Part shown: positions 16,008-28,117 of the stretch, in pieces
How the letters are laid out: the number at the start of each line of letters is the position of its first letter
Numbering within the stretch: position 1 is the first letter of the stretch
Assembly: GCF_003284965.1 (NCBI RefSeq)
Contig: NZ_QMEW01000005.1
Coordinates: forward strand, 1-64,000
DNA: 64,000 bases
Source of the DNA: Mycolicibacterium sp. GF69
GTDB lineage: Bacteria; Actinomycetota; Actinomycetes; Mycobacteriales; Mycobacteriaceae
Direction of reading: 5' to 3'
Made by a program: the position numbers and the translations under genes
The notes under the pieces: generated by a model
Seen by the model: the letters and a program-made list of their open reading frames with translations, nothing else
Told to the model about the DNA's origin: nothing
The model's database searches: none

Positions 16008-17005
16008 GGGTCCGATTCGCTGGCACTGCGCAGCGTCGCGAGCGCCGCATACACATCGTCGTCGAGTTCGACACGGTTCACCGTGACGTGCACCGGCGCC
16101 CACTCGCTGTCGCCGACCCCGGTCATCCGCAGCACGCCGGTGGCCACCCCCGTAGTGAATTCCGTTGCCATCCGCTCCATTTGATCGCGATCCGCGGGAT
16201 GCACCGCATGCTCGCCCGAAAGGCTGACCCGCCAGTCGAAGAATGGCGCAGGCTCGTCGAGCCACTTCAACAGAGTCCAGTTCGTCGGGTCCACCAGCGC
16301 GCGGTGTACGCCAGGCTGGGCCAGGCCGTTGAGGATTCGCTGCGCCAGGTGGTCTTGGGGCGCCGCGTTGAGATCCTGCTCGCTGCGCCAGTTCATCGCC
16401 CGGCACAGCAACCGATCCGAGCCGTCATCGCCAGATTCCAGCACCGCGCGCGCGACGAATCCGACCGTGATCGGTTCACCGCGGTAATCGGTGACATCCC
16501 AGGTGCTGCAGAAGGTGGTGCCCGGCTCGCGGTTGATCGCCATGGTCAACACCTTGGCTTCCCGAGGGTTGAGCTCGCGCATCGGTAGATCGTCTGCGAA
16601 AGTCCGGTTCTGCGTCGGATCCCGGCTCGGATCCCAGCCGCTGTTGAGCAACGACTCCTCGGTGGCGGTCGCTGTTCCGGTGTCGAGATCCCACATCAGC
16701 GGTCCGGGCACAGGTCGCTGCGGGGGTTCCATATCGGGCGGCCCGATCCAGACATGTACGCCGTGAATCCGGCCGTCGCTCATCTGCACGACCTCAGTGC
16801 GAATGACGCGATCGTTCTTCGGTGTGATGCTGCTCAGGCCCTGCCCCGCGCGCACGGTTTCGCCGATCGCGGTCTGGACCGCCATCAGGTGAGGATTGCG
16901 TCTCAGAAACGCGCTGATCGGAATCAAATTCTTGGTTCGGCGACCCTGGGCCACCACGGCAGGCTCGCTGCCCAGCGTCTCCACGAGCAACCAGTCGTGG
17001 GTCAT
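16004..17005 (-). CDS. Rv3651-type sensor-domain protein
   Basis: 333 soluble residues, starting MTHDWLLVETLG. It is the orthologue of M. tuberculosis Rv3651, whose structure was described as three sensor-like (PAS/GAF) domains. No catalytic motif is visible. ATG 17005 is chosen because TAAAAT (17018-17013) lies 7 nt upstream, a clear leaderless promoter; the frame stays open to a GTG at 17035. The gene is convergent with the Tad operon and is retained next to it and the helicase across mycobacteria, but a functional link is only inferred. Its ligand is unknown. Confidence 0.85.
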   Translation of the reverse strand: MTHDWLLVETLGSEPAVVAQGRRTKNLIPISAFLRRNPHLMAVQTAIGETVRAGQGLSSITPKNDRVIRTEVVQMSDGRIHGVHVWIGPPDMEPPQRPVPGPLMWDLDTGTATATEESLLNSGWDPSRDPTQNRTFADDLPMRELNPREAKVLTMAINREPGTTFCSTWDVTDYRGEPITVGFVARAVLESGDDGSDRLLCRAMNWRSEQDLNAAPQDHLAQRILNGLAQPGVHRALVDPTNWTLLKWLDEPAPFFDWRVSLSGEHAVHPADRDQMERMATEFTTGVATGVLRMTGVGDSEWAPVHVTVNRVELDDDVYAALATLRSASESDP

Positions 17006-17281
17006 AGGCGATATTTTAGCGGCGGCCACGGTCAACCTCGGCCGGTCGGTACGAAATCCGTTTCGCTCCCAACACGCTGAATTTTCGGCGTTGACGTTGT
17101 GGTTGCACGCGGTTCATCGAAGCGGTAGTTTTCCTCTGCACCGGAATTTCCGGAATTGAGAACGGATCGCGTCGTCCGACTGTTCCCCGGCAAGCTTCGG
17201 ACCCGGCGTTCGGCACCGGGCCCGAGTCGCAGATACTGTGGCGGCGATCGTCGAGGGGTCGATCGCCATCGGCATGCTCCC

Positions 17282-19609
17282 TCATAGCTCATGTCCAGAA
17301 ATCTCGCGTAGGACGAGACGCAGCACCCGGATCGCACCATCCTTGTCCAGCGGATCGTTTCCGTTGCCGCACTTGGGCGACTGCACACACGACGGGCAGC
17401 CCGCGGGACACTCACATGCTTCGATCGCGTCGGCCGTCGCCGCCCACCAGGTAGCAAGGCGGTGAAACCCGCGGTCGGCGAATCCCGCCCCGCCGGGGTA
17501 TCCGTCGTAGACGAAGATCGTCGGCAACCCTGCTACGGGGCCGACCGCCGTCGACACACCGCCGATGTCGCCACGATCGCAGCTGGCGACCAGCGGCAGC
17601 AGACCAATGGCTGCGTGTTCTGCGGCATGAAGGGCGCCGGGTACTCGCAACAAGTCGAGACCATTGTGCTGCAACGCTTCTGGATCGATCGTGCACATCA
17701 CCGCCATGGTGTCCAGCGTGCGCGTGGGCATCTCGAGTTCGACGAAGTCGATCACCTCACCCGTCATGTGCCGACGTAGGTAACCGATCACCGTATTGGT
17801 CACCGAGACCGGAACCAGCCCAACGGTCACCGGGCCGAAGGCTTTTCGTTCTCCCTGTCCAGTGACCGATATGTCCGTCACCTCTCGCGCGGACGTGGTG
17901 TAACCCGGGTCGTCGGCGTGCACGAACGCCACCCCGGCCTCGAAGTCGAGCGAGTCGACGACATATGTCTCACCCTGGTGCAGGTAAACGGCGCCGGGAT
18001 GCACCGATGCGGGTGCCTGGCCGACGCCGGTACTGCCCAGCATGCGCCCGGTGCCGGCTTCCAGGATCGCGATTTGACCGCCTGAGGATCCGCGGATGTC
18101 GACGGCCGGATGGGGGTCGATGCCGGGAGTGGGAAAGTAGCCGTTGCCGCGCCGACGCAGCAGTCCGTCATCGACAAGCGCGCCGGCGACCGCCTCGGCG
18201 TTCCACATCCGCACCTCCGCGTCGGTCAGCGGAAGCTCGGCGGCCGCGCAGAGCATCTGCGGCCCAAGCACATACGGATTTATCGGATCGATGACCACAC
18301 GTTCGATCGGCTTGTCCAGCAGCGCGGCCGGATGGTGCACCAGGTAGGTGTCGAGCGGATCGTCGCGAGCGATCAACACGATCAGCGCTCCCTGCCCGCG
18401 GCGGCCGGACCGGCCGGCCTGCTGCCAGAACGATGTCACGGTACCCGGAAAGCCGGCGAGGACAACGGCGTCCAGGCCCGCGATATCGACGCCCAACTCC
18501 AACGCGTTCGTCGTCGCCAGACCCCGCAGATCACCGTCGGCCAATGCGCGTTCGAGGGCTCGGCGGTCTTCGGACAGGTAACCGGCCCGGTAGGAAGCCA
18601 CCCGATCAGCGAGATCGGGCGCCCGGTCGGCCAATCGGGCTCGCGCACCCAGCGCCGTCAACTCCGCGCCGCGGCGGGACCGCACGAAGGTCAGCATCCG
18701 GGCGCCCTCGGCGACCAGGTCGGCCATCACGCTCGCTGCCTCCGCCCCCGCCGAACGTCTTACCGGTGCCCCGTTTTCACCGACGAGATCCTCGAGCAGC
18801 GGAGGCTCCCACAGCGCCACGGTGCGGGCGCCCTGCGGCGACCCGTCCTCAGTCACCTCGGTGACCGCTTGGCCGATCAGTTCCGAAGCGGTCTGCGCCG
18901 GCGCGGCCGTCGTTGCACTGGCGAAGATCACGGTCGGCACGCTCCCGGTCGCCGAGTACCTCGCGCACAGCCGCAGCAGCCGCCGCAGCACCATCGCCAC
19001 GTTGGAGCCAAATATGCCGCGGTAGTAGTGGCATTCGTCGATGACGAGGTAGCGCAGATTACGTAGGAACACTGCCCAACGGGCGTGGTTGCGCAGCAGC
19101 GACAGATGAATCATGTCGGGGTTGGAGAAGATCCACCGCGACCGCTCGCGCGCGAAGCGCCGCACCTCGCTGGGGCTGTCACCGTCGTAGGCACACGGTG
19201 CGACGTCGGGTAGTCCGACAGCCTCGGTGAGCGCCACCGCGGTTCGGAGTTGGTCGTGGCCGAGGGCTTTGGTGGGCGACAGGTAGAGCACTCGGGTCCG
19301 CGAATTTGCCTTCAGGTCCGTCAGTATCGGGAGCTGGTAGGCAAGCGACTTACCCGATGCCGTACCCGTAGACAGCACCACGTGACGGCCGGTGTGGGCG
19401 ACTTCGGCCGCGGCGAGCTGATGCGACCAGGGCGCGGTGATGCCCCGATCAACAAACGCCCGCACCACATCTGGGTCGGCCCAGCACGGCCAGCCCTGCG
19501 GGCGGCCGCGGCGCGGCGGAATTTCCGCGACGTGACGCAGCGGATTCTGCCCGCCGCTCGCCGTGCCTTCGACCGCGCAAGCGAGCAGCTCGCGGCCGAA
19601 ATCAGCCAT
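17282..19609 (-). CDS. Superfamily II DNA helicase with DUF1998 tetracysteine domain (Hrq1/MrfA/SftH-type)
   Basis: 775 residues. Helicase motifs: Walker A STGTASGKSLAYQLP (about 80-94), motif Ib around FSNPDMIHL, DECH box in LVIDECHYYRG, SATT, and motif VI QQAGRSGRRGQG. The C-terminal domain ends with a Cys cluster CECPAGCPSCVQSPKC (about 735-750), a metal site found in Hrq1, B. subtilis MrfA and M. smegmatis SftH, which are 3'-5' helicases; MrfA excises mitomycin C crosslinks. Shine-Dalgarno GAGAGAGGA lies before ATG 19609. The gene corresponds to Rv3649 and likely serves DNA repair. Confidence 0.92.
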   Translation of the reverse strand: MADFGRELLACAVEGTASGGQNPLRHVAEIPPRRGRPQGWPCWADPDVVRAFVDRGITAPWSHQLAAAEVAHTGRHVVLSTGTASGKSLAYQLPILTDLKANSRTRVLYLSPTKALGHDQLRTAVALTEAVGLPDVAPCAYDGDSPSEVRRFARERSRWIFSNPDMIHLSLLRNHARWAVFLRNLRYLVIDECHYYRGIFGSNVAMVLRRLLRLCARYSATGSVPTVIFASATTAAPAQTASELIGQAVTEVTEDGSPQGARTVALWEPPLLEDLVGENGAPVRRSAGAEAASVMADLVAEGARMLTFVRSRRGAELTALGARARLADRAPDLADRVASYRAGYLSEDRRALERALADGDLRGLATTNALELGVDIAGLDAVVLAGFPGTVTSFWQQAGRSGRRGQGALIVLIARDDPLDTYLVHHPAALLDKPIERVVIDPINPYVLGPQMLCAAAELPLTDAEVRMWNAEAVAGALVDDGLLRRRGNGYFPTPGIDPHPAVDIRGSSGGQIAILEAGTGRMLGSTGVGQAPASVHPGAVYLHQGETYVVDSLDFEAGVAFVHADDPGYTTSAREVTDISVTGQGERKAFGPVTVGLVPVSVTNTVIGYLRRHMTGEVIDFVELEMPTRTLDTMAVMCTIDPEALQHNGLDLLRVPGALHAAEHAAIGLLPLVASCDRGDIGGVSTAVGPVAGLPTIFVYDGYPGGAGFADRGFHRLATWWAATADAIEACECPAGCPSCVQSPKCGNGNDPLDKDGAIRVLRLVLREISGHEL

Positions 19610-19886
19610 CTATCGTCCTCTCTGAGACTGTTCCTTGCATGAATTGTTCCCCACTTGCGACGCCGAGACTGTCGCCACAGCGAGGAACGTGATTGACTTA
19701 GCGCGGTCGCAGCTTCTGTGTTCGTGTGTCAGCACTCGCAGGATCGACGTTGCGATCGCGGTTCCTGCGAGGGTTGTAGGTCGGGTCGAGTTCCGAGCTT
19801 CCACGAAGGAGAGCGGTCGGAACGGGCCCGGTGTACCGAAACACGGTGGACCGCACCCGGTGAATAAGAGAAGGAAACAACAGGAA

Positions 19887-20090
19887 ATGCCACAGGGAAC
19901 TGTGAAGTGGTTCAACGCGGAGAAGGGCTTCGGCTTCATCGCCCCGGAGGACGGCTCCGCCGACGTTTTTGTCCACTACACGGAAATTCAGGGTAGCGGC
20001 TTCCGCACCCTGGAGGAGAACCAGAAGGTCGAGTTCGAGGTTGGCCAGAGCCCCAAGGGGCCGCAGGCCACGGGTGTTCGGGCCGTCTAG
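19887..20090 (+). CDS. cspA: Cold shock protein CspA
   Basis: 67 residues of a single cold-shock domain. RNP1 is KGFGFIAP and RNP2 is VFVHY. ATG 19887 follows AGAAGGA (about 19869-19875). The 277-nt gap upstream, shared with the divergent helicase gene, leaves room for a long 5' leader as is usual for csp genes. The protein binds single-stranded RNA and DNA and acts as an RNA chaperone. It is the same size as Rv3648c. The open frame upstream of the ATG is not credible as protein. Confidence 0.97.
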   Translation: MPQGTVKWFNAEKGFGFIAPEDGSADVFVHYTEIQGSGFRTLEENQKVEFEVGQSPKGPQATGVRAV

Positions 20091-20219
20091 CGCGACCAAC
20101 ACAGACCGAGGCAACGCCCCGCGCGCATCCGAAACCGGCTGCCGCGGGGTGTTCGCTATTCCGGCGCTCTACGGCACGGCCGACGCGGTAGAAGCCGGTA
20201 TCTGGCTTACTGTCGATCC

Positions 20220-20810
20220 GTGAGCCAGCTGTCGTTCTTCTCGGCAGAGTCGGTGCCCCCCGCGGTCGCCGACCTCACCGGCCTGCTCGCAGCACCGGGC
20301 CAGGTGGTTCTGGTGGGCTCAGGTTCGCAACAGGGTGCACGGCTGTCGGTCGTCGTCGACGAGCTGTGGCGGGCCGAGGGTCTTGCCGAAATGATCGTGG
20401 AGGCCGGTCTGCAGCCGGAGATTGCACGTACGGACGAAAACACCCCGCTGGTGCGTACCGCGGTCGATCCCCGGTTGGTCGGTATCGCGACCGATTGGAC
20501 CCGCGGTGCGGTCAAGACGGTCCCACCGCAGTGGCTGCCGGGGCCGCGGGAGCTTCGGGCCTGGACGTTGGCGTCAGGCACCCCGGAGGCGGACCGCTAT
20601 CTGCTCGGGTTGGACCCGCACGCGCCGGACACGCATTCGCCGCTCGCGTCGGCGATGATGCGGGTGGGAATCGCACCGACGTTGATCGGTACCCGCGGCT
20701 CGCGGCCGGCCCTGCGAATCAGCGGTCGTCGACGGCTATCGCGCCTGGTAGAGAACGTGGGGGAACCTCCGGCGAACATGGAGGCGTTCCAGCAGTGGCC
20801 GCGGATCTGA
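20220..20810 (+). CDS. Conserved hypothetical protein (Rv3647c-type)
   Basis: 196 residues with no signal peptide and no membrane segment. It begins MSQLSFFSAESVPPAV, has a Gly/Ser-containing stretch (VLVGSGSQQGARLSVVVDELW) and a basic C-terminal region rich in Arg (SGRRRLSRL). The family is not recognised functionally. The GTG start has TACTGT 6 nt upstream (20208-20213), a leaderless promoter. It is always found between cspA and topA in mycobacteria, so a link to nucleic-acid metabolism is conceivable but unproven. Confidence 0.8.
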   Translation: MSQLSFFSAESVPPAVADLTGLLAAPGQVVLVGSGSQQGARLSVVVDELWRAEGLAEMIVEAGLQPEIARTDENTPLVRTAVDPRLVGIATDWTRGAVKTVPPQWLPGPRELRAWTLASGTPEADRYLLGLDPHAPDTHSPLASAMMRVGIAPTLIGTRGSRPALRISGRRRLSRLVENVGEPPANMEAFQQWPRI

Positions 20811-20941
20811 CGGCCGGGCAAAGGGGGGCCAGTTTGCGTCGGGTCGCGCGGGGTGCGAAATTGTCAGTTGCCGACAGGGCCGACGCGCCGCCGAGCGCGG
20901 TATCCGCTGTGGGCGATTGAGGAAGTGGAGCGTAAGTAAGG

Positions 20942-23713
<2,772 letters not shown>

Positions 23714-23753
23714 CGCGCGAAGACTTAGCGTGAATGTGAGCTTGTGCTCGAAA

Positions 23754-25364
23754 TCAGCGCGATTCCTCGGTCACAACCTCACGTTCGGCGTCGGCCGCCC
23801 GGTCCGGTGAGGCCAGGTTCAGCGGCCTCGCCAACTGGGTGGGGGCGACCCGGCCGCGGAGTTCGACGATCTCGCCGACATCCCAGCAGAGCGCTTCGGC
23901 GTCCAGGGCGCCGCTGACGGCGATCGCGGAGGCCAGCACGTGGCCATCTTCCAGCTTGGCCAGTTCGGTGAGCCGGGCCGCCTCGTTGACCGGGTCGCCG
24001 ATCACCGTGTACTCGAAGCGGGCCTGGGCGCCGATGTGCCCGGCGATCGCCCGGCCGGCCGAGACCCCGATGCCGAACTCCGATTGGCCCAGCACCTCGA
24101 TCAGCTCGTCGTGCAGTTCTCGGGAGGCGGCGAGCGCCCCTCCGCAGGCGTCTGGATGCTCGATCGGCGCGCCGAAGATGGCCAGCGCCGCGTCGCCCTG
24201 GAATTTGTTGACGAAGCCTCCGTGCCGGTTGACGGTGTCGACCACGACGCGGAAGAAGTCGTTGAGCAGGCTGACGACGTCGGCGGCGGGGATGGTCGCC
24301 GCGAGCTGCGTCGAACCGACCAGATCGACGAACAGCACCGCGACGTCGCGCTCCTGACCGCCTAGTTCGGTGCCGCGCTCCAGCGCGCGGCGGGCCACGT
24401 CCTCGCCGACGTAACGGCCGAACAGGTCGCGCAGCCTCTGCCGTTCGGCCAGGTCGCGCACCATGTCGTTGAATCCGGCCTGCAGCAGGCCCAGCTCGCT
24501 GGCGTCGTAGATCTGCATGTGCGCGTTGTAGTTGCCCCGCTGCACCTCCCCGAGCGCCCAGCGCAACTGGCGCAGCGGGTCGGCGATCGACATCGCCACC
24601 AGCACGGTGCCGGCCAGCCCGACCACGAGCGCGGAGATCGCCAGGATCAGGATCGGCGTCGTGAGGCGGTCGGCGGGCGCGGTCAGGACCTCGAACTTGC
24701 TGGCCACCAGCGCCAGGACGATGGCGATGATGGGGACCGCGGTGGAAAGCACCCAGGTCATCACCTGGCGCGCGATCACGCCGGGGGCGTGGAAGTTCTC
24801 CGGCACACCCCCGCGCAGCGCCGCCACGGCGACGGGCCGCAGTACCCGCTCGGACTGCAGATATCCGATGATTGCCGTCGCAGTGGCGCCCAACCCGGTG
24901 GCGACCGCGACGACCGGCGCCGATTTACTGGCCACCGGCCAACTCGCCACGATGAACACCACCGAACCGAGGATCCAGTTCACGACATTGATCACCGAAC
25001 GGTAGAACGGCATCTTCAACGCGCGGGTGCGCGCGACCTCGGTGTCCGCCGGATTGCGATCGCCGAGCAGCATGTCGCGGCGCTGCCAGCGCATGACCGG
25101 GATCAGCAGGCGCAGGCTCCAGTACGCCGCAACCGTGAAGGACACGAACAGGAAGCCGAGGAAGATCGCCAGGTTGAAAGCGGGTAGATCCTGCAGCTGG
25201 ATGCGGTCCTCGGGGGGTAGCCCGAACCGCAGGAAGCTCAGGACGAGCAGGGCGCCGATGATGTCGGCCTGCACCATGCCCAGCGTGAACACCGGCCAAG
25301 GGGTACGCGCGGCCCACCGGACGAATGCGCTGATTCGCCCGATCGGTCGTTCTGCCATGGCCAC
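23754..25364 (-). CDS. Membrane adenylate cyclase with HAMP domain (Rv3645-type)
   Basis: 536 residues: about six membrane helices (residues 25-260), a HAMP linker (ADPLRQLRWALGEVQRG), then a class III cyclase domain. Metal-binding Asp residues are in VLFVDLVGST and FQGDAALAIFGAP, and the transition-state Asn/Arg are in GDPVNEAARL. In M. tuberculosis Rv3645 is the main cAMP source during fatty-acid stress and affects drug tolerance. GTG 25364 has TACGGT 6 nt upstream (25376-25371), so the mRNA is probably leaderless. It diverges from the holB gene and converges on topA. Its product should feed Crp and the cAMP-dependent acetyltransferase acting on Acs. Confidence 0.95.
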   Translation of the reverse strand: MAMAERPIGRISAFVRWAARTPWPVFTLGMVQADIIGALLVLSFLRFGLPPEDRIQLQDLPAFNLAIFLGFLFVSFTVAAYWSLRLLIPVMRWQRRDMLLGDRNPADTEVARTRALKMPFYRSVINVVNWILGSVVFIVASWPVASKSAPVVAVATGLGATATAIIGYLQSERVLRPVAVAALRGGVPENFHAPGVIARQVMTWVLSTAVPIIAIVLALVASKFEVLTAPADRLTTPILILAISALVVGLAGTVLVAMSIADPLRQLRWALGEVQRGNYNAHMQIYDASELGLLQAGFNDMVRDLAERQRLRDLFGRYVGEDVARRALERGTELGGQERDVAVLFVDLVGSTQLAATIPAADVVSLLNDFFRVVVDTVNRHGGFVNKFQGDAALAIFGAPIEHPDACGGALAASRELHDELIEVLGQSEFGIGVSAGRAIAGHIGAQARFEYTVIGDPVNEAARLTELAKLEDGHVLASAIAVSGALDAEALCWDVGEIVELRGRVAPTQLARPLNLASPDRAADAEREVVTEESR

Positions 25365-25446
25365 GCGTCAACCGTATCGGGCATCGGGGACGTGGACGGG
25401 TGCTGTGAGACGGACGTGTCGGTTCGCAGCACTACTGTTATCTGCG

Positions 25447-26655
25447 ATGGGCGGTGTTTTCTCGCGTCTGGTGGGCCAGCACGCTGTTGAGGCCGAGTTG
25501 GTGGCTGCGGCGCGCGCTGCGCGCGGTGAGGCGGCTCACACCGGCGAGCTGACCGGAACCATGACACATGCGTGGCTCATCACCGGTCCGCCGGGATCGG
25601 GACGATCAGTTGCGGCGCTGTGCTTCGCGGCCGCCCTGCAGTGCACCTCCGACGGCGTGCCTGGCTGTGGCGAGTGCCGGGCCTGCACGACGACGATGGC
25701 CGGCACTCACGCCGACGTGCGACGGATCATCCCGGAGGGGCTCTCGATCGGCGTCGACGAGATGCGCGCCATCGTGCAGATCGCGTCGCGGCGGCCGGGT
25801 ACCGGGCGGTGGCAGATCGTGCTGATCGAGGATGCCGACCGATTGACCGAGGGCGCGGCGAACGCCCTGCTCAAGGTGGTCGAGGAGCCGCCGCCGTCGA
25901 CGGTGTTCCTGCTGTGCGCGCCGTCGGTGGACCCCGAGGACATCGCGATCACGCTGAGGTCGCGTTGCCGGCATGTGGCGCTGGTGACGCCGACCGTGGA
26001 CGCGATCGCAGGCGTGCTGATCGACAGCGACGGGTTGCCGGAGGGCGATGCGCGCTGGGCGGCGTCGGTCAGCGGCGGCCACGTCGGCAGGGCCCGGCGG
26101 CTGGCCACCGACGAGGCGGCCCGGCAACGCCGCAAGCGCGCGTTGGGCCTGGCGCGGGACGCGGCGACGCCGTCGCGCGCCTACGCCGCCGCCGAGGAGT
26201 TGGTGAAGACGGCCGAGGACGAGGCCGTGGCGCTGACGCTGGACCGCAACGAGGCCGAGACGGAGGAGCTACGCACGGCGCTGGGCGCGGGCGGGACCGG
26301 AAAGGGTACGGCCGGTTCGCTGCGCGGGGCCGCGGGTGCGCTGAATGCCCTTGAGCGACGGCAGAAGTCGCGAAAGACACGCGCGTCGCGCGACTCCCTG
26401 GACCGGGCCCTGATCGATCTGGCGACGTACTTCCGCGACGCCCTGCTGGTGTCCTCGGGTGCGGGCGACGTCCAGCACAACCACCCCGACATGGGGGAGG
26501 AGGTGGCCAAGTTGGCCGCCCACGCGTCGCCGGAAAAATTGCTGCGCTGTATCGAAGCGGTGTTGGAATGCCGCGAGGCGCTGGCGGTCAATGTCAAGCC
26601 CAAATTTGCGGTCGACGCGATGGTGGCGACCGTCGGTCGAGCATTGCGCGACTGA
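25447..26655 (+). CDS. holB: DNA polymerase III subunit delta'
   Basis: 402 residues of a clamp-loader subunit (AAA+ fold). The P-loop GPPGSGRSVAA has Arg for the catalytic Lys, consistent with delta' not hydrolysing ATP. CGECRAC plus an upstream Cys forms the zinc module. IEDADRLTEGAANALLKVVEEPP is split by the sensor 1 region, and TLRSRCRHV carries the SRC motif that supplies an arginine finger. ATG 25447 has TACTGT 8 nt upstream. Longer open frame to 25027 is antisense to the cyclase and rejected. It is immediately followed by tRNA-Thr. Confidence 0.95.
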   Translation: MGGVFSRLVGQHAVEAELVAAARAARGEAAHTGELTGTMTHAWLITGPPGSGRSVAALCFAAALQCTSDGVPGCGECRACTTTMAGTHADVRRIIPEGLSIGVDEMRAIVQIASRRPGTGRWQIVLIEDADRLTEGAANALLKVVEEPPPSTVFLLCAPSVDPEDIAITLRSRCRHVALVTPTVDAIAGVLIDSDGLPEGDARWAASVSGGHVGRARRLATDEAARQRRKRALGLARDAATPSRAYAAAEELVKTAEDEAVALTLDRNEAETEELRTALGAGGTGKGTAGSLRGAAGALNALERRQKSRKTRASRDSLDRALIDLATYFRDALLVSSGAGDVQHNHPDMGEEVAKLAAHASPEKLLRCIEAVLECREALAVNVKPKFAVDAMVATVGRALRD

Positions 26656-26656
26656 G

Positions 26657-26686
26657 TTGGGTCCGCGGCGGGCCCTGCCGTAGACT
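26657..26686 (+). promoter_or_regulatory. Candidate tRNA-Thr promoter
   Basis: TTGGGT (26657-26662), an 18-nt spacer and TAGACT (26681-26686) form a sigma-A-like promoter about 50 nt before the tRNA. It starts right behind the holB stop codon. Confidence 0.5.
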
Positions 26687-26736
26687 CGTCCCGCCCGTGG
26701 TCGATGCTCCTCACGCGAGCGCTCGTCGGCCGGCAC

Positions 26737-26812
26737 GCCACCTTAGCTCAGTCGGTAGAGCGGCTCACTCGTAATGAGCAGGTCAGGAGTTCGATTCTCC
26801 TAGGTGGCTCCA
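26737..26812 (+). tRNA. tRNA-Thr (anticodon CGU), CCA encoded
   Basis: The acceptor stem pairs GCCACCT (26737-26743) with AGGTGGC (26802-26808), followed by T and an encoded CCA (26810-26812). The D arm contains TAGCTCAGTCGGTAGAGC. The anticodon loop is CTCGTAA with anticodon CGU, reading ACG threonine codons. The T arm contains GTTCGATTC. In M. tuberculosis the region beyond this tRNA contains transposase genes; here it borders a lower-GC module. Confidence 0.97.
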
Positions 26813-26862
26813 GGTTCCTGTGCGCTCAGCCGTCGTGCAGCGCCGCATGGACTCGGTGAAAC

Positions 26863-27180
26863 TCATTGGTCGGCGATGACGGCGTATCTGAAGCCGAACT
26901 GGCGGATCGCATTACTGATGTGTTGAAACGGCGCCAGGTACACGGTGAGCTGGCTGTCGTAGATGCTCCAGTCGTTCTCAGGGATCTCGGCCGGAGAGAG
27001 AAGTCGCCCGTCGCGAAAGAACTCGGGATCGATATGCGAGTCGTCGGGGCGGGCCGAAAGCGCCGCCACCTGATACATCACTTCGGTCTGCGCGGGTGCC
27101 GGCGTCGGCCTCGGTGACTCCGGATCTGCCAGGTGTGCACCGGCGGCGACGAGGCCGCGCAGCCGGGCAGCAGACCGATG
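26863..27180 (-). pseudogene. Truncated paralogue of the adjacent lipoprotein
   Basis: The minus-strand frame from about 27171 to 26863 encodes AARLRGLVAAGAHL...DPEFFRDGRLLS...DWSIYDSQLTVYL, which lines up over about 100 residues with the C-terminal third of the neighbouring lipoprotein (AARLRGLVSAGARA...SPEFFRPDGSLKS...SWSRYNGQLAGYL). No signal peptide or N-terminal two thirds remain, and the frame extends upstream (to 27246) only into out-of-frame sequence of the intact gene. It looks like the remnant of a tandem copy. The gap to the tRNA (26813-26862) shows nothing else. Confidence 0.7.
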
Positions 27181-27196
27181 GGCGCACTCGTGATCA

Positions 27197-28117
27197 CTAT
27201 GGCCTTCCGATCGCCGAAGATATCTCTTCGAACTCCCAGACGGCATCGCTCAGTTGTGGATAGTTCTCGAGGTAGCCGGCGAGTTGGCCGTTGTAGCGCG
27301 ACCAACTGCCTCCCTCTAGTTCTTGACTGGACTTCAGCGATCCGTCGGGTCTGAAGAACTCAGGACTGATCTGCGGATCGCTGCCATGGACCATGCGGGA
27401 AACGAGCATGTACTGCAAATGGTATGGGGTCAGCACGGAAGTCGAATCCTCTTGTACGCCTGCAGCGCGTGCTCCTGCGGAGACTAAACCGCGCAGTCGA
27501 GCGGCCTGAAAAAGCTCTTCCTGAATATCGTTCGGTTCACCGAGGTTTCGGTGCGCAGCAGCAAAATCTGCGAACTTCTCCTCGTATGTGGCGGCGCGCT
27601 CGGTGGCGGCAGCGGTGAATTCATCGCCGGCATCACATGCCATAGAGGCGAACAACTTCGTTGTGGTCGGCATCGAACCGCCAAGCGGATCGAGAGGGTC
27701 GAATCCTGCTGTGCTCGACTGATTGCCAACCATCGCACCGAGATAAGGAATCAGCGCCTTGACGTAAGTGCCGAAGAGCGCGGGATTTCGCGACGACGTC
27801 TCCGTGCACTTGTCTTGGTTGGATGACAGAAACACCGCGATGGCGTGTGCCGCCGCTCCGGCTCGCTGCGCGGCGTCCGGGTCCGGTGAATCCGCTTGTG
27901 CCGGAATCCAAATGAGTGTCTGCGACACATGCTGACCGCCGTCCGACCACTCGTAGGATGTGATGTCCCGCAAGAAGGTCTGCCCACTCGGCCCTGTCAC
28001 CTTCTCCGCCACCCCTGCCGCGTCGCTCGGCACTTCAGGTTCGGGCGTGGAAGAGCACCCACCGGTGATGAGAATCGCGCCTGTGATGAGCAAGGTGAGT
28101 ATGCGTCGTCGCGTCAT
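27197..28117 (-). CDS. Lipoprotein sharing a domain with the upstream ESX-like protein
   Basis: 306 residues. A basic N terminus, hydrophobic core and ITGGC (Cys 21) give a lipoprotein signal with a weak lipobox. The mature part shows the pattern FLRDITSYEWSDGG ... NPALFGTYVKALIPYLGAM ... GFDPLDPLGG ... ARLRGLVSAGA, which parallels the C-terminal half of the 765-residue protein encoded just upstream (FLHDITHHYWADNG ... NPNLVQGMAEGLTPYIPNI ... GFDTPDSGAN ... LQGLVDAGLHNA). Its ATG overlaps that gene's stop (ATGA). An accessory, partner or immunity-like role is inferred from coupling, shared domain and the downstream remnant. No known function is recognised. Confidence 0.85.
   Translation of the reverse strand: MTRRRILTLLITGAILITGGCSSTPEPEVPSDAAGVAEKVTGPSGQTFLRDITSYEWSDGGQHVSQTLIWIPAQADSPDPDAAQRAGAAAHAIAVFLSSNQDKCTETSSRNPALFGTYVKALIPYLGAMVGNQSSTAGFDPLDPLGGSMPTTTKLFASMACDAGDEFTAAATERAATYEEKFADFAAAHRNLGEPNDIQEELFQAARLRGLVSAGARAAGVQEDSTSVLTPYHLQYMLVSRMVHGSDPQISPEFFRPDGSLKSSQELEGGSWSRYNGQLAGYLENYPQLSDAVWEFEEISSAIGRP

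Noticed and set aside
17006..17281. Possible small gene between the Rv3651-type gene and the helicase
   Set aside because: No frame with a plausible start, ribosome site and codon use; treated as a non-coding gap.
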